Source: Pyrinomonadaceae bacterium (GTDB taxonomy: Bacteria; Acidobacteriota; Blastocatellia; Pyrinomonadales; Pyrinomonadaceae). Taken from it: 64,000 bases of DNA. The notes beneath the pieces were generated by a model that had not been told where the DNA came from, searched no databases, and was given only the letters and a program-made list of their open reading frames with translations. The translations under genes and the position numbers were made by a program. Shown here in pieces: positions 25,393 through 33,072 of this stretch. The first letter of the stretch is position 1, and the number at the start of each line of letters is the position of its first letter. The stretch lies in NCBI GenBank assembly GCA_026129865.1, contig JAHCHG010000003.1:248001-312000 (forward strand), given 5' to 3'.

Positions 25393-26527
25393 AGCTAAAG
25401 ATCAAAGTTCAAAGATCAAAGTTCAAAGATCAAAGGTTTTGAACATCGTCGGCGCGCGTCCTAATTTTATGAAGATCGCGCCGATCCAGCGTGAGATGCT
25501 TCGGCGGTCGGATGAGTTTTTGCCGCTGATCGTTCATACCGGACAACATTACGACGCGGCGATGTCGGAGTCGTTTTTCGCAGATCTCGGAATTCCCGAA
25601 CCCGATCATCATTTAGAAATCGGTTCAGCTTCGCACGCGGTTCAAACGGCGAGGATCATGATCGCATTTGAACAGGTCGTTTTGAAGGAAAAGCCGGACT
25701 GGGTTTTGGTCGTCGGCGATGTAAATTCCACGATCGCATGCGCGCTTGTGTGCTCGAAATTGGGCGTAAAGGTCGCGCATGTCGAAGCGGGGCTGCGCAG
25801 CGGCGATATGTCTATGCCGGAAGAAGTTAACAGGCTTTTGACCGACCGCATCTCCGATCTTCTTTTGACTCCGTCAATGGACGGTGATGAGAATTTGAAG
25901 CGCGAAGGCGTCGCCGAAAGTAAGATAAAATTTGTCGGAAATGTAATGATCGATTCACTGTTTTTCAGTTTGGAGCGGTCAAAGAACTCGAATGTTCTTG
26001 AAGAACTAAACTTAACAAATAAAGAATACGCAGTAACAACCCTGCATCGACCGTCGAATGTCGATAAACGGGAGACGTTTGCCGGGATATTAAACGCACT
26101 GCGAGAGATCAGCGCTAAAATCCCTGTAATTTTCCCGGCGCATCCGCGCACGAAAGCGCGCATCTTGGAATTCGGATTCGACGACCTGATCAAAAATTCC
26201 GATATCAAACTAATTGAACCGCTCGGATATCTAGATTTCTTGCGGCTTTACAGCGGATCGCGGCTTGTTTTGACAGATTCCGGCGGACTTCAGGAAGAAA
26301 CGACCGCGCTCGGAATTCCTTGTCTAACACTTCGCGAGAACACCGAACGCCCGATAACCATTGAGCTTGGGACAAATCAGTTGGTCGGGGTCGATCCCGG
26401 AACAATCAAGAAATCTGCCCTTGAGATCTTAGAAAACCCGGACACAGCTGCAGCAAAAATTCCGCCGCTTTGGGACGGCAAAACGGCGGAAAGGATCTGC
26501 GATGCATTGCTGGACGCAAAAAAATAA
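25379..26527 (+). CDS. wecB: UDP-N-acetylglucosamine 2-epimerase (non-hydrolysing)
   Basis: Epimerises UDP-GlcNAc to UDP-ManNAc in the cytoplasm. The conserved N-terminus LNIVGARPNFMKIAPIQREM, VHTGQHYD, EAGLRSGDMSMPEE and the nucleotide-binding LTDSGGLQEE with the late LRENTERPIT are intact. The start is odd: relatives begin Met-Lys-Val/Ile-Leu-Asn-Ile-Val, but here the codon before KVLNIVG is TCA within a GATCAAAGTTCAAA repeat. The remaining choices are GTG 25379, overlapping the S23 gene and adding about 20 repeat-coded residues, or TTG 25439. UDP-ManNAc would feed the dehydrogenase upstream. Confidence 0.88.
   Translation: MAKLEAKDQSSKIKVQRSKVLNIVGARPNFMKIAPIQREMLRRSDEFLPLIVHTGQHYDAAMSESFFADLGIPEPDHHLEIGSASHAVQTARIMIAFEQVVLKEKPDWVLVVGDVNSTIACALVCSKLGVKVAHVEAGLRSGDMSMPEEVNRLLTDRISDLLLTPSMDGDENLKREGVAESKIKFVGNVMIDSLFFSLERSKNSNVLEELNLTNKEYAVTTLHRPSNVDKRETFAGILNALREISAKIPVIFPAHPRTKARILEFGFDDLIKNSDIKLIEPLGYLDFLRLYSGSRLVLTDSGGLQEETTALGIPCLTLRENTERPITIELGTNQLVGVDPGTIKKSALEILENPDTAAAKIPPLWDGKTAERICDALLDAKK
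25397..25436. repeat. Right repeat cluster: tandem GATCAAAGTTCAAA units at the wecB start
   Basis: Three GATCAAAG units separated by TTCAAA fill this stretch, with a period of 14 bp. The last unit runs directly into the conserved start of wecB and occupies the place of the expected ATG. It is the inverted partner of the repeat at 24940-24971. Confidence 0.75.
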
Positions 26528-26559
26528 GAAGTGAAAGTTAAACTCACACTTCTTATTTT
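26521..26559. terminator. Bidirectional terminator between wecB and the rhodanese gene
   Basis: AAAATAAGAAGTG (26521-26533) pairs perfectly with CACTTCTTATTTT (26547-26559); the 13-bp stem carries A/T tails on both sides, so it can terminate both convergent genes. It overlaps the wecB stop codon. Confidence 0.85.
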
Positions 26560-26579
26560 CATATCAAAAAATTCTCAAT

Positions 26580-27062
26580 CTACTTTCCGCCTTTTTCCAT
26601 CGGATATTCGGCGTCTTTCCAGGCTCGTGTTCCACCAACCAGAGCGTATACATTTTCGTATCCTTTGTCGATCAATTTAGCAACCAGACCGGCGCTAGTA
26701 TGTTCGCTCGCTCAGGAACAGTAGGCAATTATCTTTTTGCCCTTCGGAATCTTGTTGTAAGCCGTGTCAAATTCATTCGCCGGAACATTTATCGCGCCTT
26801 TGATATGCTCAAGCGCGAAAGCATCTGCGAAACGAGTGTCGACAAAGATCGCTTCGCCGGCGTCGAACGCCTTTTTGGCATCCGCGAGCGAAATTCTCGG
26901 CGCATTTTCGTCGTCGCTGTGATTATGTGTATCGACCGCCGCCGGAGCAGCAGTCGGAGTGGTTTTCGCGATCGGTTCGATCTTCGTCGGCGCCGCGGAA
27001 CTCTGGCAAGCGATCAAAACCGCCAGCGATGCCGCCAACATGATTGTAAAAATAAAACGCAT
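26580..27062 (-). CDS. Rhodanese-family lipoprotein with in-frame UGA, candidate selenoprotein
   Basis: Reading leftward from 27062 (strong GGAGGT ribosome site), 116 codons are followed by TGA (26714-26712) and then, in the same frame, 43 more codons to TAG at 26580. The N-terminus MRFIFTIMLAASLAVLIAC ends in a lipobox (C19). A Thr/Ala/Pro linker precedes a single rhodanese domain: VDTRFADAFALEHIKGAINV, then the active-site strand KKIIAYCS with C115, UGA at position 117, then ASEHTSAGLVAKLIDKG and ENVYALVGGTRAW. In related rhodaneses the loop reads C-(S/A)-C-x-x-E-x-T-S-A, so UGA stands exactly where a Cys is normal. Selenocysteine is the economical explanation; nonsense mutation is the alternative. 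If read through, the protein has 160 residues. Confidence 0.75.
26678..26697 (-). promoter_or_regulatory. SECIS-like hairpin downstream of the UGA codon
   Basis: Beginning 14 bases after the UGA, the mRNA reads TAGC-GCC-GGTCT-GGT-T-GCTA: outer stem TAGC/GCTA, inner stem GCC/GGT (one G-U), a single bulged U, and a GGUCU apical loop about 21 bases from the UGA. Bacterial SECIS elements lie immediately 3' of UGA inside the reading frame; the E. coli fdhF element also presents GGUCU in its loop and a bulged U, although there the bulge is on the 5' side. Confidence 0.55.
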
Positions 27063-27154
27063 TAATTACCTCCGATAAAATTTAAATGGTGAAAAAGGTT
27101 AAAAAAGAAAAACTAAACTCGCTTTTTCACAAAGAGTCTCTTCAACGTTTCCAA

Positions 27155-28546
27155 TTATCTAACATCCATTTCGCCATTGGCAATGTCAGTTGGATAATTT
27201 CCGCTCCAACATGCGACGCAGGACGAATTTGGTTCGAAACCGATCGAATCGAGCATTCCTTCCATCGAAAGGTACCCGAGACTGTCTGCTTCGATATAAT
27301 TTCGAACTTCTTCGACCGACATTTGCGCCGCGATCAGTTCAGCTTTGCGCGGAGTATTAACTCCGTAATAACAGGGTGAAATAGTCGGCGGACACGAAAT
27401 TCTCAGGTGAACTTCAGTCGCGCCTGCTTCGCGAACCATTCCGACGATCTTTTTCGAAGTCGTTCCGCGAACGATCGAATCGTCGACCAAAATTACACGC
27501 CGACCTTCTATAAGATCGCGGATCGGATTTAATTTCAAACGAACACCGAACGATCGGATACTTTGCGTCGGCTCGATAAACGTTCGACCGATGTAATGAT
27601 TTCTTATTATTCCCTGACGAAAGCTGATGTTCGATTCGGCGGAATAACCGATAGCCGCGGCGACGCCGGAATCCGGAACCGGAACGACGATGTCGGCTTC
27701 GACCGGATGTTCTTTTGCGAGCTGCCGTCCCATCAAATGGCGCGATTGATTTACAGACCGTCCAAAAATGAACGAGTCGGGACGTGAAAAATAAACGTGT
27801 TCAAACGTGCAGACGGCGCGCTGTTTCTTTTCAAACGGATAAAATGAACGCAGTCCTTTTTCGTCGATGACGAGCATCTCGCCGGCTTCGATCTCGCGGA
27901 CGTATTCCGCGTCGATCAGATCGAACGCGCAGCTTTCCGAACCGACCGCCCAGGCATCTTTCAATTTTCCGAGCACAAGCGGGCGGAAACCGCGCGGGTC
28001 GCGGACCGCGATCAACGAATCGGGCGTAAGAAAAAGCAGCGAAAATGCGCCTTCGGTTTCGGTCAAAACTTTTGCGATCGCTTCGATCACGTCCGATGCA
28101 GGAGTTCGCGCTATCGAATGAAGAATAGTTTCGGTGTCGGAGGTCGAAGAAAATATCGCTCCCTGACTTTCCAGTTCCTGTCGTTTTTGCCCCGCGAACG
28201 GGAGATTTCCGTTATGACAGATCGCTATTTTGCCGTGCTGGCAGGTAACGGAAAACGGCTGCGCTTCGCGAACCGAAGAACTCCCCGCGGTCGAATAGCG
28301 CGAATGACCGATGGAGCTTCGACCGGGAAGCAATTGCAAAGTTTTCTCGTCGAAATTGTCCGCAACCAGTCCCAGACGTCGAATCTGATGCAGCTCCGCG
28401 CCGTCGCTGGAAACAATTCCGCACGCTTCCTGACCGCGATGCTGCAAGGCGAAAAGCCCCAGCTGCGTCAGCGTCGAGGCTTCTTCGTGACCGAAAACAC
28501 CGAAAACGGCGCATTCTTCTTTAAATTTGTCTGAAAATAAATCCAT
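27155..28546 (-). CDS. purF: Amidophosphoribosyltransferase
   Basis: 463 aa; first committed enzyme of purine synthesis, making 5-phosphoribosylamine from PRPP and glutamine. The N-terminal Ntn-hydrolase glutaminase begins at Cys12 (EECAVFGVFGH) after a short propeptide, with HRGQEACGI and IGHSRYSTAG. The PRTase domain carries VPVPDSGVAAAIGYS and the PRPP loop VILVDDSIVRGTTS. A C-terminal cysteine-containing segment (PNSSCVACWSGNYP) is typical. It stands alone from other pur genes. The DUF5615 gene ends 1 bp upstream. Confidence 0.96.
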   Translation of the reverse strand: MDLFSDKFKEECAVFGVFGHEEASTLTQLGLFALQHRGQEACGIVSSDGAELHQIRRLGLVADNFDEKTLQLLPGRSSIGHSRYSTAGSSSVREAQPFSVTCQHGKIAICHNGNLPFAGQKRQELESQGAIFSSTSDTETILHSIARTPASDVIEAIAKVLTETEGAFSLLFLTPDSLIAVRDPRGFRPLVLGKLKDAWAVGSESCAFDLIDAEYVREIEAGEMLVIDEKGLRSFYPFEKKQRAVCTFEHVYFSRPDSFIFGRSVNQSRHLMGRQLAKEHPVEADIVVPVPDSGVAAAIGYSAESNISFRQGIIRNHYIGRTFIEPTQSIRSFGVRLKLNPIRDLIEGRRVILVDDSIVRGTTSKKIVGMVREAGATEVHLRISCPPTISPCYYGVNTPRKAELIAAQMSVEEVRNYIEADSLGYLSMEGMLDSIGFEPNSSCVACWSGNYPTDIANGEMDVR

Positions 28547-28547
28547 T

Positions 28548-28895
28548 TTAGATATAGAGAATTTGATTCTTTATTTGATCGGCTGAATGCGTGTCGAGGA
28601 TTTTCAAAATCGCGTTGGCAATTTCACGGGGACTTCGCTGCACTGCAATGATAATTCCACAATGATCATGATTCTTCTCGAAATATGATTGAGCCAATTT
28701 CTCATAATCATATCGATTGTGAGTCACGATCGCATATTGATGTGTGGCGGCAAAGCTCAATTGATCCGCATCACTTTTTCCTTTGCGTCCGGCTTCGTCG
28801 GTTGAAATCGCAGCAAAATTTTCTGAACGGATCATTTTGGCAATCAACACGTCGACGTCTTCATCAAGGTAGAGCCTGACAAAAATTTCATTCAC
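28548..28895 (-). CDS. DUF5615 PIN-like toxin
   Basis: 115 aa from GTG 28895. DUF5615 features are visible: an N-terminal FVRLYLDEDVDVLIAKMI with clustered acidic residues, STDEAGRKGKSDADQLSFAA, and IVTHNRYDYEKLA with the later metal-site Asp. These proteins have a Mut7-C/PIN-like fold and are predicted RNase toxins. GTG overlaps the TGA of the DUF433 gene, the layout of a two-gene TA operon. An upstream in-frame ATG would need a deeper overlap and is less likely. Confidence 0.8.
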   Translation of the reverse strand: MNEIFVRLYLDEDVDVLIAKMIRSENFAAISTDEAGRKGKSDADQLSFAATHQYAIVTHNRYDYEKLAQSYFEKNHDHCGIIIAVQRSPREIANAILKILDTHSADQIKNQILYI

Positions 28896-29173
28896 AAATC
28901 TCTGACGAGCGGATGAATCCATTCATCCGGAACCCGATTTCGTTCAATATATTCGTCGATTTCGGACTGATTATCATGGTAATAACTCATTGCTTCGAAA
29001 ATTTGCGCAAGCGTTATATGCGGCATCCCTTCAACCATTTCTTCGGGAGAATAGCCGATTCGCCACTTCTCAACGATTGTACGAACAGAAATCCTTGTGC
29101 CTTCTATTATCGGTTCACCACTTAGAATGCCGGGGTTTCTGGTGATGTATCTGTATCCTACTGACGTGCTCAT
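28892..29173 (-). CDS. DUF433 antitoxin
   Basis: 93 aa starting MSTSVGYRYITRNPGILSGE. The family pattern ITRNPGILSGEPIIEGTRIS, VRTIVEKWRIGYSPEEMVEG and LAQIFEAMSYYHDN is complete; DUF433 proteins carry a winged-helix-like DNA-binding unit and are commonly encoded before DUF5615 toxins. Probably autoregulates the pair. Unlike the modules at 14 kb, both genes here are intact. Confidence 0.85.
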   Translation of the reverse strand: MSTSVGYRYITRNPGILSGEPIIEGTRISVRTIVEKWRIGYSPEEMVEGMPHITLAQIFEAMSYYHDNQSEIDEYIERNRVPDEWIHPLVRDL

Positions 29174-29193
29174 GAACAAATTATAACTCAATT

Positions 29194-30507
29194 TCAGTTC
29201 GCGGGAACAATTCGCCCGCGGCACCTCCCGAAGCCGATTCGTCGGAAACCTTCACGTTCGCAGAAGCCTTTCATGATGATCTCGTCGCCGTCTTCTAAAA
29301 ACTTACGAGTTTCGCCCGACGGCAATTCGACGGGTTCTGCGCCGCGTTTTGTCATCTCTAATAGGCAGCCGCGTTCAGAATCTTCTTTACCGGAAACCGT
29401 TCCGGTTGCCATCAGGTCGCCGGTTTGCAAATTACAGCCGTTTGAAGCGTGATGCGTCAGCATTTGCCCGATTGTCCAGTATAAATCTTTTAAGTTTGAA
29501 CGCGACAGCAAGAAAGGTTCGATATTTTCCGAGCGCATTTTTTCGGTTTGAATATAAACTTCGAGTTTGATGTCTAGCCCACCGAATTTTTCGTTTTCTT
29601 CGTTAGCGAGATAATCTAACGGTTTCGGATCGTCCGCGTCGCGTTCAAACGCCGGAACTCTGAACGGCGCGAGTGCTTCCATCGTAACGACGAACGGTGA
29701 AATCGTCGTCGCAAAACTTTTGCCAAGAAACGGTCCGAGCGGCTGATATTCCCAGCCTTGAATATCACGCGCCGACCAATCGTTGACGAGACACAGACCG
29801 AAAATATGTTCTTCCGCGTCTTTTATATCAATCGTTTCGCCGAGTTCGTTGCCTTTGCCGACGAAAAACCCGACTTCCATTTCGTAGTCCAGAGCCTTTG
29901 ACGGAATATAAACGGGCGGCGCGTCTTCCTTTGAATGATTTTGACCTTTCGGGCGCACGACATCTTCGCCGGAAACGACAATGCTTGAGGCGCGTCCGTG
30001 ATAACCGATCGGAATCCATTTATAATTCGGCATCAACGGATTGTCGGGACGAAACAGTTTGCCGACATTCGTAGCGTGATAGATCGAGCAGTAAAAATCG
30101 GTGTAATCGCCGATAAAGGTCGGAAGTTCAAAATCGACGTCCGACATCGAAACCATGCATCTTTGCACGAGTTTTTTAGTCGCATCGTCGACATCGTCGC
30201 GTAAAATTTCGCTGACCCGTTTTCTCAGCTGAGACGCGCCGTGGTGCATCAGATCGGCAAGATCGGCATTGTCGTTTGCGTATTTCGCTTCCATTTCGGC
30301 TTCATGATCGGAAAATAGTCCATTTTCAAAGCAGGCGGTCATTCCAAGAATCTGATCGCCTATTGCGATGCCGATGTTCCACATCTCTTCACCTTCAAAG
30401 ACGCAAAACGGCAAATTTTGAATCGGAAAATCCGTGTCGGGCGCGTTGGCTGATTCTACCCAGCTTTTAAGGTTTTGGTCGTGTGTTTCGTTTATTTCGT
30501 AAATCAT
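29194..30507 (-). CDS. fahA: Fumarylacetoacetase
   Basis: 437 aa; hydrolyses fumarylacetoacetate to fumarate and acetoacetate, the last step of tyrosine and homogentisate breakdown. N-terminal SH3-like domain followed by the FAH domain with GYHGRASSIVVSGEDVVRPK, ALDYEMEVGFFVGKGNELG (metal-binding acidic residues), NDWSARDIQGWEYQPLGPFL and NGCNLQTGDLMATGTVSG. The start at 30507 gives MIYEINETHDQNLKSWVESA; earlier codons run into the palindromic repeats upstream. No other tyrosine-degradation gene is in the window. Confidence 0.92.
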   Translation of the reverse strand: MIYEINETHDQNLKSWVESANAPDTDFPIQNLPFCVFEGEEMWNIGIAIGDQILGMTACFENGLFSDHEAEMEAKYANDNADLADLMHHGASQLRKRVSEILRDDVDDATKKLVQRCMVSMSDVDFELPTFIGDYTDFYCSIYHATNVGKLFRPDNPLMPNYKWIPIGYHGRASSIVVSGEDVVRPKGQNHSKEDAPPVYIPSKALDYEMEVGFFVGKGNELGETIDIKDAEEHIFGLCLVNDWSARDIQGWEYQPLGPFLGKSFATTISPFVVTMEALAPFRVPAFERDADDPKPLDYLANEENEKFGGLDIKLEVYIQTEKMRSENIEPFLLSRSNLKDLYWTIGQMLTHHASNGCNLQTGDLMATGTVSGKEDSERGCLLEMTKRGAEPVELPSGETRKFLEDGDEIIMKGFCEREGFRRIGFGRCRGRIVPAN

Positions 30508-30531
30508 AAAAAATCTTGAAAAATAAATGTA

Positions 30532-30690
30532 CAGAGTAACGGCTTTAGCCGTGAAATAAGCTTCGCGTGTGAAGTAGCTGCGAATTGCGCGAAAATGTTG
30601 AATCGCGAGCTTTTTCACGCCTGAAGGCGTAACTCTGGCTGTTCTCACGCCTGAAGGCGTAACTCTGCGCTCACGCCTAAAGGCGTTACT
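30532..30690. repeat. Four palindromic REP-like units
   Basis: Units at 30532-30556 (inverted), 30614-30637, 30645-30667 and 30671-30690. The core is TCACGCCTGAAGGCGTAACT; each is a short palindrome (ACGCC...GGCGT). The inverted copy has compensating changes (GGCTTTAGCC), which keep its stem. They fill the gap between fahA and the gene at 30698-31597, and could act as mRNA-stabilising hairpins or be traces of a palindromic mobile repeat. Confidence 0.8.
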
Positions 30691-30697
30691 TTTAACT

Positions 30698-31597
30698 TTA
30701 GAGAAAACCTATTTCCTGCAGGTCGGCGACAGGTTCTTCGAATGAACATGAACCGAACGACAAAACATTATGCCGCCGCAGATCTTCAAGCTGCGCGATG
30801 CTCAAAAAATATTCCTGGCGCCACAGCACGCCCGAATTATCAAAAATAAAACTCTCGCTCCACTCGTCCAAAAGCAGCTCTTTGATCAAACTTCGTTTGA
30901 ACGCGAGCTTCATAAAACCGACTGCGAGGAAAAAGTTCAAAAACCCGTTCATCATTCCTTCCGGCGCGTCGTCTTCGTACGTCAGCGGCTTAAAGCAGCG
31001 GATCGGATGATGCAGACCGGCGGTTGCCTTAAACGGCAGATTAGCGGCGATGCATGTCCGGATAAACCTCAAGATCTGCGACGTTTTCGGAAACAAGTCT
31101 TCTCGAACGCCGCCCATTCTGATCTTGGCAAACCGCTTATTTATCGCCAGCGTCGCTATCAGATCGCCCATCGCGCCGTCGAGCGGAACCTCGCAAAAGG
31201 TCAGCATATGACGAGGGATCGCATCCGAAAGATGTTCGATCTCCGATCTGGTGTCGGCACGTGTTTCGATCGAATCGATGACCGCTTTTCCCGCATTTTC
31301 CGCGTTAAATTCGACGATCAAACTCATCGTTTCGTAAATATCGCTGCCGGCAAGAGCGCTGATGCGCCATTCGTCGCCGTCAATAAAAAACTCGCTCGCC
31401 GCCGTATAAAATTCTTCCAGACGCGACGCCGGAACGACAAATCGCCCGAGCATCCATTTATATTCGGTCGATCTATATTTAGCGTAATTCCGCACGGCAT
31501 CCTTCATCGGAAGCCCGGACGGCGGAAACAAGCCCGCATAATCAACCACTCCGGTGAGAAGTGCGCGGATCGCATTGTTCGTCGGCGTGCTGTTCAT
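30698..31597 (-). CDS. Conserved protein of unknown function
   Basis: 299 aa from MNSTPTNNAIRALLTGVVDY (start inside the longer frame chosen for absence of an upstream domain). No signal peptide or membrane segment. Segments such as GVVDYAGLFPPSGLPMKDAV, LMLGRFVVPAS-like WMLGRFVVPASRLEEF, IRMGGVREDLFP and KATAGLHHPIRC look strongly conserved and suggest a TIM-barrel-like enzyme fold. I do not recognise a named family. It lies upstream of fahA on the same strand but separated from it by the palindromic repeats. Confidence 0.7.
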   Translation of the reverse strand: MNSTPTNNAIRALLTGVVDYAGLFPPSGLPMKDAVRNYAKYRSTEYKWMLGRFVVPASRLEEFYTAASEFFIDGDEWRISALAGSDIYETMSLIVEFNAENAGKAVIDSIETRADTRSEIEHLSDAIPRHMLTFCEVPLDGAMGDLIATLAINKRFAKIRMGGVREDLFPKTSQILRFIRTCIAANLPFKATAGLHHPIRCFKPLTYEDDAPEGMMNGFLNFFLAVGFMKLAFKRSLIKELLLDEWSESFIFDNSGVLWRQEYFLSIAQLEDLRRHNVLSFGSCSFEEPVADLQEIGFL

Positions 31598-31784
31598 GTG
31601 ATTGACCATTCTACGATAAACTGTCAAAAGATTGAATTCGGTGTTGAGTTTAACTGGGTTTTTGTTCGAACCCTAACAGGATATTTAATTTACTTGATTT
31701 TGACAAAAGACTTGGGCTATTGTGCGTAAGGAAAAAGTCAGGTTGAGATCGTTTTCGACCGGAGTCGATCATTAGGAAAAGTTT

Positions 31785-32285
31785 ATGAAGGTTTTAGGGA
31801 TCGATCCGGGAAGTCAGACGCTCGGCTGGGGAATTGTCGAAGGCACGGGAATGAAATATTCCGTCGTCGACTTCGGAACGATTAGATCGAGCCCGAAGGA
31901 AGAATTCTCTAAACGGTTACTGAAGATATTTGACGGAATTGAGAAATTGATCGAAAGTTTTAAGCCTGACGTGATAGCGATTGAAGAAGCGTTTTACGCG
32001 ACAAATGTTAAGGTCGCGTTAAAACTCGGTCAGGTTCGCGGCGTTGTTTTGCTTGCAGGAGAAAAATCGGGACTAACGATAGCAGAATACAGTCCGCGCC
32101 TGATCAAACAAACCGTCGTTGGTTACGGAAACGCAGAAAAACAGCAGGTTCAGGAAATGGTTCGAATTCTCTTGCGGCTCAAAAACCGCCCCGAACCGCA
32201 CGACGCCGCGGATGCGCTGGCGATAGCGATCTGTCATTTTCACCATTCGCGCACCGGAAAAGCAGCGGCTCGAACGATTAAATAG
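31785..32285 (+). CDS. ruvC: Holliday junction resolvase RuvC
   Basis: 166 aa; cleaves four-way DNA junctions during recombination, with RuvAB. RNase H-like fold: first catalytic Asp in MKVLGIDPGSQTLGWGIVEG (D7), Glu in DVIAIEEAFYATNVKVALKL, and the C-terminal HDAADALAIAICHFHH with the last two acidic residues. Length is normal. ruvA and ruvB are not adjacent in this window. Confidence 0.95.
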   Translation: MKVLGIDPGSQTLGWGIVEGTGMKYSVVDFGTIRSSPKEEFSKRLLKIFDGIEKLIESFKPDVIAIEEAFYATNVKVALKLGQVRGVVLLAGEKSGLTIAEYSPRLIKQTVVGYGNAEKQQVQEMVRILLRLKNRPEPHDAADALAIAICHFHHSRTGKAAARTIK

Positions 32286-32320
32286 TTTTTTTCTCTAAAA
32301 TTTCACATCACGGAGGAGTT

Positions 32321-33067
32321 ATGAAACTTCGTTTTTCCTTACTCATTGCAGTTCTATTTTTCGGATTGAATCTTCCCGCAAACGCGCAGCGGCGGTCAGT
32401 TTCGAAACGCGCAAGACCGGCGACGGTCGAAAAACCGAGAGCCGTAAAGGCATTTGTCATTGATCAACGGCTTGCCGTTCTGCGAAAATCACCGAGCCTT
32501 TACGCGGCGCCTGTGCAGCGCCTGAGCCTTGGTCGCGAAATAAACGTCGGTGAGACGAAAGACGCGGACGGCGTAAAGTTTGTCAAAGTGAATCTATCGG
32601 CGAAAACCGCCGGATGGGTTCAAACGGACGCGGTCGCAACCGCGCGGGACGGCGACGATCAAAGGCTTGCGAGTCTGATCCAGGGATCGGACGGATTCGA
32701 CAAGATCGAACGCGCCGCAATATTTCTGGATCTTTTCCCGAGATCAATGCTCCGCCCTTCGATCCTGCTGCTTTTCGGCGATCTGATCGAGGACGAAGCG
32801 GTTCGCCTTTCTGCACGCGCGACTCGAAATCTCGATCGCCGCGAAATGGCGGCATCGGGTGCACCGATGCATAGTTTTTATTTAAATTATTCGTTTCTCG
32901 ACCGTTATCGAAAACTCGGCGTCGTGTTTTTGTTTAATTCACGAACACGTATGTTTCATTACGACGGCGCATCGTGGCGGGAGATCTTGAAGAATTTCAA
33001 AGGATCGAACGAAGAGATCGAAGCTCAGGAACGGTTAAATTCTCTGAAGGAAAAGCTGGAAAAATAG
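32321..33067 (+). CDS. Exported SH3-like-domain protein
   Basis: 248 aa with signal peptide MKLRFSLLIAVLFFGLNLPA then NAQ, preceded by a GGAGG ribosome site. Residues about 45-105 (AFVIDQRLAVLRKSPSLYAA, LSLGREINVGETKD, AGWVQTDAVA) form a bacterial SH3-type domain, often binding cell wall peptides. The rest is helical and ends in charged residues. It follows ruvC by 35 bp. Periplasmic role probable, ligand unknown. Confidence 0.7.
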   Translation: MKLRFSLLIAVLFFGLNLPANAQRRSVSKRARPATVEKPRAVKAFVIDQRLAVLRKSPSLYAAPVQRLSLGREINVGETKDADGVKFVKVNLSAKTAGWVQTDAVATARDGDDQRLASLIQGSDGFDKIERAAIFLDLFPRSMLRPSILLLFGDLIEDEAVRLSARATRNLDRREMAASGAPMHSFYLNYSFLDRYRKLGVVFLFNSRTRMFHYDGASWREILKNFKGSNEEIEAQERLNSLKEKLEK

Positions 33068-33072
33068 GATCT

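Noticed and set aside
30770..31729. 319-codon open frame on the plus strand
   Set aside because: Lies antisense to the conserved gene at 30698-31597, has Arg/Phe-rich composition without any domain, and is explained by codon bias of the opposite strand.
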